Assembly (NCBI GenBank): GCA_963828715.1
Contig: CAWHFX010000022.1
Coordinates: forward strand, 1 to 64,000
Length of the DNA stretch: 64,000 nt
Direction of reading: 5' to 3'
Source of the DNA: JAQGMV01 sp963828715
GTDB lineage: Bacteria > Pseudomonadota > Gammaproteobacteria > Burkholderiales > SG8-41
This document shows, piece after piece, positions 1 to 8,004 of this stretch. The position numbers and the translations under genes were made by a program. The notes under the pieces were generated by a model. It was not told the origin of the DNA and ran no database searches. It was given only the letters and a program-made list of their open reading frames with translations. How positions within the stretch are numbered: position 1 is the stretch's first letter; each line of letters begins with the position of its first letter.

Positions 1-708
1 AGCTCGCTCACGCGCGCCGCTTCGCATTGTCGCGCGCATGACCGAGCTCGTATTTCCGGTCGGCTCCGTCGAGCCTACGCCGACGGCACTTTGTGTGGAC
101 TCCACACGAGCAGGTTCGGACTCGGGTGCGCTCTGCGGCAGGTCGATCGGCACGATCTCGCGCTCGAACTTGCCGCCGTCCGAGGCGGCGAGGGCGCGGC
201 GGTGCGACTCGAGCGAGTACGCGTCGAGCGCTTCGCGCGACAGGTTCCACTCGCGTGCGAGCAGCTCCGCGGAGGTGCCCTGCATGACGATGTCGTAGCG
301 GTCGGTCACCTGCTCCGAGATCGAGCCGCCGTTCGAGCCCATCGGGACGCGCGACATCATCTCGACGCCGGCGGAGACGACGAGATCGAGCTGGCCGGCC
401 ATCACCGCCGCAGCACCGTTGAAGTTCGTCTGCATCGACGACCCGCACTGCCGGTCGACCGTGGTCGCCGAGACGTCGACGGGCCAACCGGCCGCGAGCA
501 CTGCCATCCGGCCGATGTTCCAGCCCTGCTCGCCGATCTGCGTCACGCAGCCCATCTGCACGTCTTCGATCTCGGCGGGGTCGAGGTCGTGCGGCGCGAT
601 CAGCCCGTTCAGCACCTGCGCTGCGAGATCGTCGCCCCGCAACGCGGAGAGGGTGCCGCGCTTGCGGCCGATCGGCGAGCGCACGGCGTCGATGATGAAG
701 GCGTCCAC
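1..708 (-). CDS. Thiolase family protein (acetyl-CoA acetyltransferase), 3' end beyond window
   Basis: This is the N-terminal part of a thiolase that condenses or cleaves acyl-CoA thioesters. The GTG start at 708 opens with VDAFIIDAVRSPIGRKRG, and the active-site cysteine lies in DRQCGSSMQ (about residue 90). The frame stays open to base 1, so the C-terminal half with its His and second Cys is off the window. The gene follows the MBL hydrolase on the same strand by 3 bases. Thiolase similarity seems to stop near residue 190 (EIVPIDLPQ): the usual DEG..TTLEKLAxLxPAF block is not found in the last 45 codons, which read as unrelated sequence. Confidence 0.8.
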   Translation of the reverse strand, partial: MDAFIIDAVRSPIGRKRGTLSALRGDDLAAQVLNGLIAPHDLDPAEIEDVQMGCVTQIGEQGWNIGRMAVLAAGWPVDVSATTVDRQCGSSMQTNFNGAAAVMAGQLDLVVSAGVEMMSRVPMGSNGGSISEQVTDRYDIVMQGTSAELLAREWNLSREALDAYSLESHRRALAASDGGKFEREIVPIDLPQSAPESEPARVESTQSAVGVGSTEPTGNTSSVMRATMRSGARERA

Positions 709-711
709 GAC

Positions 712-1302
712 CTAAGCGTACTCCGGCGCCCACGGCCGCTCGTGGTGCGCCAGGTAGACGAGCCGCGGTCGCAGCTCGTGGATGCGACGGATCGAATCGG
801 TTGCGCCGTCGATCAGCTCGCGCATCGAATACGTGACGTCGCCGCCGAGCACGACGAGCCCGTCCGTCGTCTCGACGACCACCGACTGGTGGCCGACGGT
901 GTGCCCGGGCGTCGTGAGGACGGAGACGCCGGCGAAGAGGTCGGCGTCACCGTCGAGCTCGACGTACGTCGCGCCTGCGAACCGCGCCCACTCGGTCACG
1001 TAGTCGGGCCCCTCCGACGCGGCGAGCTCGGCCCGCTGGACGTACGTCGGCACGCCGGCGAAGCGGCGGTTGCCGCCGCAGTGGTCGAAGTGCAGGTGCG
1101 TGTTGATGACGGCGCTCACGGCGCCGAGCTCCGGCCACGGCCGCAACACCGGCTCCCACTGCGCGTCGAGCTCCGCCGTCGAGTCGATCATCCCCGTGTC
1201 GACGAGGATCGTGTCGTCGTCACGTTCGATCGCCCAGCCGAAGACGGGCCACTGCGCACCGTCGACGGTGACGTCGCAGAAGTGCAGCGGGCGAACGTTC
1301 AA
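712..1302 (-). CDS. MBL-fold metallohydrolase (lactonase-like)
   Basis: A 196-residue metallo-beta-lactamase-fold hydrolase. The zinc motif THLHFDHCGG lies at about residues 68-77, TPGHTVGH near 131-138, and a metal-bridging Asp in GGDVTYS near 153. Size and spacing resemble the AHL-lactonase/glyoxalase II-like branch; the substrate cannot be told. The TTG start at 1302 overlaps the TGA of the upstream PAP2 gene, so the two are probably co-translated. The protein appears cytoplasmic, with no signal peptide. An upstream start would run back into the PAP2 coding region. Confidence 0.8.
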   Translation of the reverse strand: MNVRPLHFCDVTVDGAQWPVFGWAIERDDDTILVDTGMIDSTAELDAQWEPVLRPWPELGAVSAVINTHLHFDHCGGNRRFAGVPTYVQRAELAASEGPDYVTEWARFAGATYVELDGDADLFAGVSVLTTPGHTVGHQSVVVETTDGLVVLGGDVTYSMRELIDGATDSIRRIHELRPRLVYLAHHERPWAPEYA

Positions 1303-2204
1303 TCGACGAGGGCAGGATCGAGAGCGGCGGCTCGCTGCTCGACCCGTGCGGTCACGAAGTTGACCGACCAGAAGGCAAAGACCGCGTAGCCCCAGCCTAC
1401 GACGCAATCGATGAGGTAGTGCTCGCCCGAGTAGACGAGCGCGAGCGTCATCGCAACCGGGTAGAGCGCGAGCAGCGGCCGCCACCAGCGTGGGACGAGC
1501 CGCCAGAGATAGAGGCTGAAGAGCAGCGCGAACGCGGCGTGCAGCGATGGCATCGCCGCGACGTCGTTGGCGTAGCCCTTGCCGTGCTCGAAGACGGCCC
1601 CGGCGTTCGTGAACGGGATGTGGTGCCAGATCGGGCCGATCATCCGGTTCGACTCGCCGAGGTTCCCGTGCTGCGCCGCCATCCACGGCGGTACCGCCGG
1701 GTAGAGCACGTAGGTCGCGAAGCCCGTCAGCGCGAGCACGCAGATCATCCGCGCGTACGGCGCGAACTTGTCGCGGGCGAAGGCCCAGATCGCCGCCGCG
1801 GCGATGAACGTGACGAAGAAGTGCGTCAGGTGCAGGAACCAGGCGGCGTAGTCCCACCAGTGCAGGTGGTCCGGCCCGTGCCAGAAATGCTCCTGCAGCC
1901 GCACCGTCGGCACCGGGCGTCCGAAGAGAAACGCCTCGACGCGGATCTGCGGCGTCTCGCGGGCCTTGACGAGCAAGCCGTCGGCGACGCCGCGCAGCAG
2001 GTCGTAGGTGAAGATCACGGCGACGAGCGGCAGCCAGTCGCGGACGACACGCGCGCCGTCGAGCGAGTAGGCAGCCATGCCGAGCCCGAGCCACAGGAAG
2101 AGCAGGTCGTGCTTCGTCGGGATGCCCCAGAGGACGAAGAGGAGGACGGTCGCGAGCGCCCAGGCGACGAGCGCAGCCAGCCGTAGCTTTTCCCGGCGGG
2201 TCAC
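1299..2204 (-). CDS. PAP2-superfamily membrane phosphatase
   Basis: A 301-residue multi-spanning membrane protein of the PAP2 / inositol-phosphorylceramide-synthase-like superfamily, which dephosphorylates or transfers lipid phosphates. Two superfamily signatures are visible: AAMPSLHAAF (near residue 218) and YSGEHYLIDCVVGW (near 258), with hydrophobic helices throughout. The first arginine/lysine motif is weak. The ATG start follows a charged MTRREKLR leader before the first helix. It is divergent from the aldehyde dehydrogenase, with only about 20 bases between the two start codons, and translationally coupled to the downstream MBL hydrolase. Confidence 0.78.
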   Translation of the reverse strand: MTRREKLRLAALVAWALATVLLFVLWGIPTKHDLLFLWLGLGMAAYSLDGARVVRDWLPLVAVIFTYDLLRGVADGLLVKARETPQIRVEAFLFGRPVPTVRLQEHFWHGPDHLHWWDYAAWFLHLTHFFVTFIAAAAIWAFARDKFAPYARMICVLALTGFATYVLYPAVPPWMAAQHGNLGESNRMIGPIWHHIPFTNAGAVFEHGKGYANDVAAMPSLHAAFALLFSLYLWRLVPRWWRPLLALYPVAMTLALVYSGEHYLIDCVVGWGYAVFAFWSVNFVTARVEQRAAALDPALVD

Positions 2205-2226
2205 GGCACAAGATTAGAGTGCGTGC

Positions 2227-3645
2227 GTGGCCACCACGGCAACCGACCGTCAACTCCTGATCGGAGGCGAGCGCGTCGAGACGGGCGACTGGACCGACGT
2301 CCGCTCACCGTTTTCGGGCGAAATCGTCGGTCGCGTCGCCAAGGGAGGCGCGGCGGAGACGCGCCGGGCGCTCGATGCAGCCGAGCGAGCGATGCGCGAT
2401 CCGCTGCCGGCGCACGAGCGCGCGCGGATCCTCGATCTGACCGCGCGACTGCTCGCCGAGCGGCAGGAAGAAGCAGCCCAGATCGTCTGCAGCGAAGCGG
2501 GCAAGCCGCTGAAGGCAGCGCGTGTCGAGGCGCAGCGAGCGGTCTCCACCTACACGTTCTCGGCCGTCGAAGCACGCAAGCTCACGGGCGAGACGGTGCC
2601 GATGGACGCGTCCGTTGCGGGCGAGGGAAAGCTCGCGTTGACCCTGAGGCTTCCGATCGGGATCGTCGGGGCGATCTCGCCCTTCAACTTCCCGCTCAAC
2701 CTCGTCGCCCACAAGATTGCACCCGCGCTCGCCGCAGGTTGCGCCGTCGTGCTGAAGCCCGCGTCGGCGACGCCGCTTGCCGCGTTCTTCCTCGCCGAGC
2801 TCGAGGAGGAGGCCGGCCTGCCGCCGGGCTGGATCAACGTCGTCTCCGGCGCCGCCGGCGAGATCGGAGACGTGCTGATCGAGGACGAGCGCGTGCGGCT
2901 GCTCACGTTCACCGGCTCGGGCGACGTCGGCTGGGGTCTCGCGGAACGCGGCCACCGGAAGCGCGTCAAGCTCGAGCTCGGCAACGCCACCCCGGCGATC
3001 GTCTGTGCGGACGCGCCCGCCGGCACCGCCGCGAAGCTCGCGGCGAACGCGTTCTCCTTCGCGGGCCAGAGCTGTATCTCGGTGCAGCGGATCTTCGTCG
3101 TCGAGAGCGCCTGGGACTCGTTCGTCGCCGAGTTCGTCCCTGCGGTCGAGGCGCTGCACGTCGGCGACCCCGCCGACGGAGAGACGGACGTCGGGCCGGT
3201 GATCAGCGAGCGGGAGCGCGACCGCATCCTGGCGTGGATCGAGGAGTCGAAGGGCGAGGTGTTGACAGGCGGCGCGGCCACCGACGACGGCGTGATCAGG
3301 CCGACGGTGATCGCGGGACCGGCGCCCGACGACAAGGTGCAGTGCGAAGAGGTCTTCGGCCCCGTCGTGACGCTGACCCGGGTGGCAAGCATCGACGACG
3401 CGGTCGAGCTCGCGAACGCGACTCGGTACGGCCTGCAGGCCGCGATCTTCACGAACGACCTCGGTACTTCCCTCGACGCGGCCCGCCGGCTCGAGTTCGG
3501 CGGCGTGATCGTCAACGAGGCGCCGACCTTCCGCGCCGACCAGATGCCCTACGGGGGCGTCAAGGCGTCCGGCAACACGCGCGAAGGCCCAGCGTGGACG
3601 GTCCGCGAGATGACCGAAGAACGACTCGTTGTTTTGCAGGCCTGA
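2227..3645 (+). CDS. Aldehyde dehydrogenase family protein (NAD(P)-dependent)
   Basis: A 472-residue cytoplasmic aldehyde dehydrogenase that oxidises an aldehyde to a carboxylate. Visible signatures are the substrate/cofactor loop ISPFNFPLNLVAHKIAPAL, the general-base Glu in KLELGNATP (about residue 250) and the nucleophilic Cys in AGQSCISVQR (about residue 283). It resembles the lactaldehyde / succinate-semialdehyde / non-phosphorylating GAPDH branch; the exact substrate is unknown. GTG start at 2227. The next two genes on the same strand follow closely. Confidence 0.85.
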   Translation: MATTATDRQLLIGGERVETGDWTDVRSPFSGEIVGRVAKGGAAETRRALDAAERAMRDPLPAHERARILDLTARLLAERQEEAAQIVCSEAGKPLKAARVEAQRAVSTYTFSAVEARKLTGETVPMDASVAGEGKLALTLRLPIGIVGAISPFNFPLNLVAHKIAPALAAGCAVVLKPASATPLAAFFLAELEEEAGLPPGWINVVSGAAGEIGDVLIEDERVRLLTFTGSGDVGWGLAERGHRKRVKLELGNATPAIVCADAPAGTAAKLAANAFSFAGQSCISVQRIFVVESAWDSFVAEFVPAVEALHVGDPADGETDVGPVISERERDRILAWIEESKGEVLTGGAATDDGVIRPTVIAGPAPDDKVQCEEVFGPVVTLTRVASIDDAVELANATRYGLQAAIFTNDLGTSLDAARRLEFGGVIVNEAPTFRADQMPYGGVKASGNTREGPAWTVREMTEERLVVLQA

Positions 3646-3666
3646 CAAACGGTCACAAGCCTCTCC

Positions 3667-3831
3667 ATGTTCGGTGCGCTCGGGCTCGGAATCCTGCTGA
3701 TCGTCGTCGGCCTCGCCCTGTTCTTCGTGCCGGGCATCGGCATCCTCGGAATCGTCGCGATCGTGGTCGGGATCATCCTGCTCATCGGAGCGTTCGCGAC
3801 GCGCGGTCGAACGTCCTCGCCGCCCCCGTAA
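3667..3831 (+). CDS. Small two-helix membrane protein
   Basis: A 54-residue ORF (MFGALGLGILLIVVG...) made of two hydrophobic segments rich in Gly/Ile/Val separated by FFVPGIGILG, ending in a basic, Ser/Pro-rich tail. It lies 21 bases after the aldehyde dehydrogenase stop and 14 bases before the next ATG. Composition and length fit the many small membrane proteins of actinobacteria. I do not recognise a function. It is too short for coding potential alone to be decisive. Confidence 0.55.
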   Translation: MFGALGLGILLIVVGLALFFVPGIGILGIVAIVVGIILLIGAFATRGRTSSPPP

Positions 3832-3845
3832 GTAGATTGCGCGGC

Positions 3846-4247
3846 ATGTCGCCGCGCTTTCGCCGGCGTGCCGCCCCTACGGAAGGCATCGCCCCTCGCC
3901 GCCCCCACGCCGGGTTGCTCCGCCGCGAGCGCCGCGCGCTCGGCAAGGCACGCGACGACGCGTTGCGCGAGCTGGGCGGACTGCTCGTCGAGATGTACCG
4001 GCGCGGGAGCTTTCGCGACGACCTGCTCGCCGAGCGCGCAGCGGGGATCGTCGGCATCGACGCGCGCCTCGCCGAGATCGACGATCTGCTCCACTCGCGC
4101 GGCCGGGCACCGCGCTGCGTCTGCGGCGCCCCGATCCTGCGCGGCTCACGGTTCTGTCCGAATTGCGGCCGCTCGCTCGATCCGGAGGCCGGAGAGGCGT
4201 CGAGCGCCTCCGAGGAGACCGTCATCGAGCCGGCTCCCGAGGCCTGA
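3846..4247 (+). CDS. Small zinc-ribbon protein
   Basis: A 133-residue protein with a basic N-terminus, a charged helical middle (RRERRALGKARDDALRELGGLL) and a C-terminal double-Cys zinc ribbon CVCGAPILRGSRFCPNCGRSL, followed by an acidic tail. The ribbon resembles those of bacterial membrane-associated zinc-ribbon proteins. Its stop overlaps the next ATG (TGATG), and the next gene also begins with a zinc ribbon, so the pair probably works together. Function unknown. Confidence 0.65.
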   Translation: MSPRFRRRAAPTEGIAPRRPHAGLLRRERRALGKARDDALRELGGLLVEMYRRGSFRDDLLAERAAGIVGIDARLAEIDDLLHSRGRAPRCVCGAPILRGSRFCPNCGRSLDPEAGEASSASEETVIEPAPEA

Positions 4248-4966
4248 TGCCGACGGGCGCCGACGAGCGCGAGCGGGCGATCGCGGCCGCCGACACCACC
4301 TGCCCGCGCTGTGGCGCGACGCGCGAGCCCGACCAGCGTTTCTGCCTCGAGTGCGGCCTCGCGCTGCCGAACGTCGAGGGCAGGGTGCCCGCGCTGCGAC
4401 GACGGTGGCTGCGGCGTTTCGGGTGGTATCCCGGTGACTGGGTCTGGATCTCGCTCCTGACGCTGCTCGTCGCCGCCGCAGGCGCGGCCGCCGCGATCGC
4501 ACTGACGGTCGAGCAGCGCGACGCAGGCGGGGAGACGTTCAAGCTCTCGACGCAGGTCAGCGTCGCCGAGCCCACCGCAGTGCCGACGACGAGCCCCGCG
4601 GCGACGGTCGACACGTCGACGCTCCCAACGGCCCCCGAGCCGACGACGACCTCGAAGGCGCCGCCGGCCGGACCGAAGAACGGCCGCTTCGTCTGGCCGC
4701 GCAACCAGAACGGCTGGACGATCGTGCTCGTCTCGTACCCGAAGACGAACGGCCGCCCGAGCGCGCTCGCGACCGCCGACCGGGCGGCCTCCCACGGCCT
4801 GCATCAGGTCGGGATCCTCGACTCGAGCCGGTACGCCAGCCTGCAGCCCGGTTACCTCGTGGTCTTCACGGGCATCTACGGCTCACGGAGCGATGCGGAC
4901 GCGGCCGTCAGCACGGCCCGCCAGGCGGGGTTCGGAGGGGCGTATTCGCGCCAGATCGCCCGCTGA
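4247..4966 (+). CDS. Zinc-ribbon, single-TM protein with SPOR-like C-terminal domain
   Basis: A 239-residue membrane protein. An N-terminal zinc ribbon (CPRCGATREPDQRFCLECG) is followed by a transmembrane helix near residues 62-84, a Thr/Pro/Ser-rich low-complexity linker, and a C-terminal domain (about 150-239: GWTIVLVSYPKTNGRPSALATA ending in a Q-A-G-F repeat pattern) that resembles a SPOR peptidoglycan-binding fold. The topology would place the ribbon in the cytosol and the SPOR-like domain at the wall. It overlaps the preceding zinc-ribbon gene by one base. A cell-envelope role is an inference. Confidence 0.65.
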   Translation: MPTGADERERAIAAADTTCPRCGATREPDQRFCLECGLALPNVEGRVPALRRRWLRRFGWYPGDWVWISLLTLLVAAAGAAAAIALTVEQRDAGGETFKLSTQVSVAEPTAVPTTSPAATVDTSTLPTAPEPTTTSKAPPAGPKNGRFVWPRNQNGWTIVLVSYPKTNGRPSALATADRAASHGLHQVGILDSSRYASLQPGYLVVFTGIYGSRSDADAAVSTARQAGFGGAYSRQIAR

Positions 4967-5015
4967 TGTGTAGTCCGCGAGGCCGTGGGTACAGGGAGTC
5001 GAGGATCTGGGGTCT

Positions 5016-5065
5016 GTTTACAAAACTGAGAACATTTGTAACAGGCTCCGACACCGTGGTAGAGT
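5016..5065 (+). promoter_or_regulatory. Putative promoter with overlapping operator-like inverted repeat
   Basis: GTTTACAAA (5016-5024) and TTTGTAAC (5035-5042) form an inverted repeat around a 10-base centre. The right arm also supplies a -35-like TTGTAA (5036-5041), followed after 18 bases by TAGAGT (5060-5065) as a -10. This AT-rich patch stands out from its GC-rich surroundings. It lies about 85 bases upstream of the 149-aa gene, so a repressor bound to the palindrome would block RNA polymerase. Confidence 0.45.
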
Positions 5066-5147
5066 CCTCCGCGGCGCGGGGGATGCGGAACGATTTTCCG
5101 CTACCAAAAGGACTTCCGGCACACTTCAAGGAGAACGACGACGACTC

Positions 5148-5597
5148 ATGGACGAGCGGATCCTCCATATTCAGCACTGCATGTATCAGTACTCGCGCGC
5201 GATCTATCGCTCGATCAAGGACCTGATCGACCCGTACGTCGACGAGGAGACACACCTCGAGTACCGCCGCGACGTCCTCGCGGCCTGTGAGGGGACGATG
5301 GAGCGCCTGGCCGCCGATCCGCACTACTTCGCGAAGCCGGATCGCGCCCTCTTCCAGGACATCCGCCGCTACTTCCCGATCACCGTGCAGGCGCAGGTCG
5401 CCTGGGCCGTGACCCAAGGTGTCGAGGCCGCCGTCGGCTTCGTCGAAGAGCAGATCGAGGCTGGAGCGTTCGACGGCGGCGTCGCCCGTTGCCGTGCGAC
5501 GACCCGCAAGGGCAAGGCGTGCCAGCGGACACCGTTGCCGGACCGCGACTACTGCCCTTCGCATCAGCACCTCGAGCGCAGCAAGGCTGCGGCGTAA
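5148..5597 (+). CDS. Conserved actinobacterial protein with C-terminal Cys/His motif
   Basis: A 149-residue protein. The first ~105 residues are helical and charged (MDERILHIQHCMYQYSRAIY...). The C-terminus carries CRATTRKGKACQRTPLPDRDYCPSHQ, a C-x8-C-x10-C-x3-H arrangement that looks like a small zinc-binding module of the kind seen in nucleic-acid-associated proteins. The start is supported by AAGGAG about 14 bases upstream. It precedes pafBC on the same strand by about 60 bases. The specific function is not known. Confidence 0.65.
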   Translation: MDERILHIQHCMYQYSRAIYRSIKDLIDPYVDEETHLEYRRDVLAACEGTMERLAADPHYFAKPDRALFQDIRRYFPITVQAQVAWAVTQGVEAAVGFVEEQIEAGAFDGGVARCRATTRKGKACQRTPLPDRDYCPSHQHLERSKAAA

Positions 5598-5658
5598 GTC
5601 CCTGCGGTAGGCTCGCCATCGTCGGCACGGGCCCCTCGGAGCCGGCCGCAGACGACAG

Positions 5659-7674
5659 ATGAGCCACGACACCGACAAGCTGATCCGCCAGCTCTCGCTG
5701 GTCGCGTTCCTGATGGCCGAGCGTCGGCCGTTGACCGCGCGGGACATCAAGTCGAACGTCGAGGGCTACCAGGAGATGAGCGACGAGGCGTTCGCGCGCC
5801 GGTTCTACTCGGACCGCGCCGAGCTCGTCTCGCTCGGCGTCCCGCTCGACTCGCAGCGCGACGAGTTCACCGGCGAGGAGCTGTACACCCTCCGCGCCGA
5901 GCGGTACTTCCTGCCGGAGCTCGAGCTCGACGACGAAGAGCTCGCCGCGCTCCAGACGTGCTTCTTCCTCCTCGAGGGCCGCTTCGCGTACGCCGAGCCG
6001 CTGCGCCTCGCGCTGCAGAACCTGGCGCTCGGTCGCTCGGCGGGCGCGCTCGCCGCCACGCCGACCGGTACCGCCGGCCGGGTCGAGGTACGCGACCCCG
6101 ACTACTCCCCCGAGTTGCAGGGCCGGCTCGGCAAGCTCGAAGGTGCCATCTCGAAGCAGCGGACGGTCAAGTTCCGCTACTGGACGATCTCGAGCGACGA
6201 GGAGCGCGAGCGCACGCTCAACCCCTATGCGCTGCTGCCCGAGAACGGCTCCTGGTACGTGATCGGCCACGATCTCGACCGCGACGACATCCGCACGTTC
6301 CGCGTCTCGCGCATCCGCTCCGACATCCGCTTCGCCACCCGACGTGAGCGTGACTTTCGGCTGCCGCCGGAGTTCGACGTCGAGAACTACCGCGGCCGCG
6401 CCGACTGGCAGTTCGGCGACATCGTCGGCAGCGCCACGATCGAGGTCGCGCCGGACACCGCCTGGTGGGTCGAGCGCGCCTACGGCGGCGAGCGCAACAC
6501 CGTCGACGGCGACATCTTCACGACTGAGTACGCCTCGTCGAATCTCCTCGCCCGCTGGATCCTCCGCCAGGACGGCCGCGCGATCCCGCTCGAGCCGTCC
6601 GAGCTGCGCCGGCTCAGTGTCGACGGCGCGCGGGCGGCGCGCACCGCGCACGAGGGCGCCCCTCCCACTCCTGCGGCATTCGTGCAGGAGGGCGAGGCCG
6701 AGAGCGCCGGCGAGCGGTTCGCCGGGCCGGTCGCGCCCGAGCGCTTCGGAGTGCTGCAGTCGCTGCTCGCCTACTTGCTGACCGCATGCGGCGAGAACCG
6801 TGAAGGCACGATCCCGGCCAGCGAGCTCGTCCAGCGCTTCTCGATTCCCGCCGACCAGCTCGAGGAGCATCTCTCGCTGCTCAATCTCGTCAACTTCGGC
6901 GGCGGCTGCTACGCGGTCTACGCCGAGCTGCAGGGCGACCAGGTGCACGTCGACAAGGAGCTCTTCGGCGACACGTTCCGCCGGCCGCCGCGGCTGACCC
7001 CGCTCGAAGCGCGGGCGATTCGCCTGGCACTCGAGTTCGTCGGTCCGATGATCGCCGCCGGCGCGCACTCACCGCTCGACCGCGTGCGCGCAAAGCTCGA
7101 GGAGACGTTCGGCGTCTTCGAGCTGACCCAGACCCCCGCGCCGCACGTCGGCGAGGAAGAAGGGCTCGTCGACGTGCTGACGCAGGCGATCGACGGACAT
7201 AAGCTCGTCGAGCTCGACTACCTGAAGCCCGAGGAGCAGGCCGTCGTCACGCGGACGGTCGAGCCGTACTCGATCGAGCGGCGGCTCCCGCACTGGTACG
7301 TCCACACCTGGGACACCGAGCGCGACCAGCCTCGCTCCTACCGGCTCGACCGCATGCGCAACGCCAAGGTGCTCGCCACCTCGTTCGTCCCGCGTGAGGG
7401 GTTCGACCCGTCGGAGCTCCACACCGCGACCACCGCGCGCATCTGGTACTCCCCGGCGGTCGCACGCTGGGAGGTCGAGAAGGGTGCCCGCCCGCTCGTC
7501 GACGGCGCCGCGCTCGCGGACAAGTCGGTCGGCAGTGCGGAGTGGCTCGTCGGCGAAGTCGTCTCCTACCGCGGCGAGGCAATCGTGCTCGAGCCGCCGG
7601 AGCTGCGTGCGCAGGTCGCGCTGCGCGCGCGAGAGCTCGCAGGTGAGTTGCGCCCGTCGAAGGCGAAGGCGTAA
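5659..7674 (+). CDS. pafBC: Fused PafB-PafC WYL-domain transcriptional activator
   Basis: A 671-residue protein with two similar halves, each holding a helix-turn-helix N-terminus and a WYL domain: VKFRYWTISSDEERERTLNPYAL (near residue 170) and VELDYLKPEEQAVVTRTVEPY (near 515). In actinobacteria PafB and PafC form a heterodimer that activates the RecA-independent DNA-damage response, and the fused form is known in several lineages. A single-stranded nucleic acid ligand is thought to act through the WYL domains. Usual partners in the proteasome locus (pafA, prcAB) are not seen here. The ATG start follows a GC-rich leader. Confidence 0.85.
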   Translation: MSHDTDKLIRQLSLVAFLMAERRPLTARDIKSNVEGYQEMSDEAFARRFYSDRAELVSLGVPLDSQRDEFTGEELYTLRAERYFLPELELDDEELAALQTCFFLLEGRFAYAEPLRLALQNLALGRSAGALAATPTGTAGRVEVRDPDYSPELQGRLGKLEGAISKQRTVKFRYWTISSDEERERTLNPYALLPENGSWYVIGHDLDRDDIRTFRVSRIRSDIRFATRRERDFRLPPEFDVENYRGRADWQFGDIVGSATIEVAPDTAWWVERAYGGERNTVDGDIFTTEYASSNLLARWILRQDGRAIPLEPSELRRLSVDGARAARTAHEGAPPTPAAFVQEGEAESAGERFAGPVAPERFGVLQSLLAYLLTACGENREGTIPASELVQRFSIPADQLEEHLSLLNLVNFGGGCYAVYAELQGDQVHVDKELFGDTFRRPPRLTPLEARAIRLALEFVGPMIAAGAHSPLDRVRAKLEETFGVFELTQTPAPHVGEEEGLVDVLTQAIDGHKLVELDYLKPEEQAVVTRTVEPYSIERRLPHWYVHTWDTERDQPRSYRLDRMRNAKVLATSFVPREGFDPSELHTATTARIWYSPAVARWEVEKGARPLVDGAALADKSVGSAEWLVGEVVSYRGEAIVLEPPELRAQVALRARELAGELRPSKAKA

Positions 7675-7997
7675 TGGACGACGAGCGCGTTCGCCGCCTC
7701 GCCGAGAACGAGGCGATCGCGCGTCAGGTGAATGAGCAGGTCGAGAAGCTCGGGCAACGTTGGAACGAGCCCGGAGAGCCACTCGAGATCCTCTGTGAGT
7801 GCTCACTCGCCGAGTGCACGCAACGCCTCCATGTCTCGCTCGCCGACTACGCCTCCGTCCGTGAGCACGACACGCGTTTCCTGATCGTCGACGGTCACAT
7901 GATCGAAGAGATCGAACGACGCGTCGGCGAGGTCGGCGATGCGATCGTCGTCGAGAAGCTCGGGCCTGGCCGCGACGTCGCGGTCGAGACCGCGTAA
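7674..7997 (+). CDS. Conserved hypothetical protein with CxC...C motif
   Basis: A 107-residue protein whose ATG overlaps the pafBC stop codon (TAATG), so it is probably co-translated. It begins with a charged helix (RRLAENEAIARQVNEQVEKL) and has ILCECSLAECTQRLHVSLADY in the middle, a CxC-x4-C pattern I recognise as recurrent in small actinobacterial proteins of unknown role. A metal or redox function for the cysteines is only a guess. Confidence 0.65.
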   Translation: MDDERVRRLAENEAIARQVNEQVEKLGQRWNEPGEPLEILCECSLAECTQRLHVSLADYASVREHDTRFLIVDGHMIEEIERRVGEVGDAIVVEKLGPGRDVAVETA

Positions 7998-8004
7998 CGA
8001 CGCT

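Noticed and set aside
91..1389. Long plus-strand open frame over the thiolase and MBL genes
   Set aside because: Arg/His-rich translation without domains, antisense to two recognisable genes; a GC-rich shadow frame.
1419..2186. Plus-strand open frame opposite the PAP2 gene
   Set aside because: Extremely Arg/Glu-rich and lies antisense to a protein with clear PAP2 motifs.
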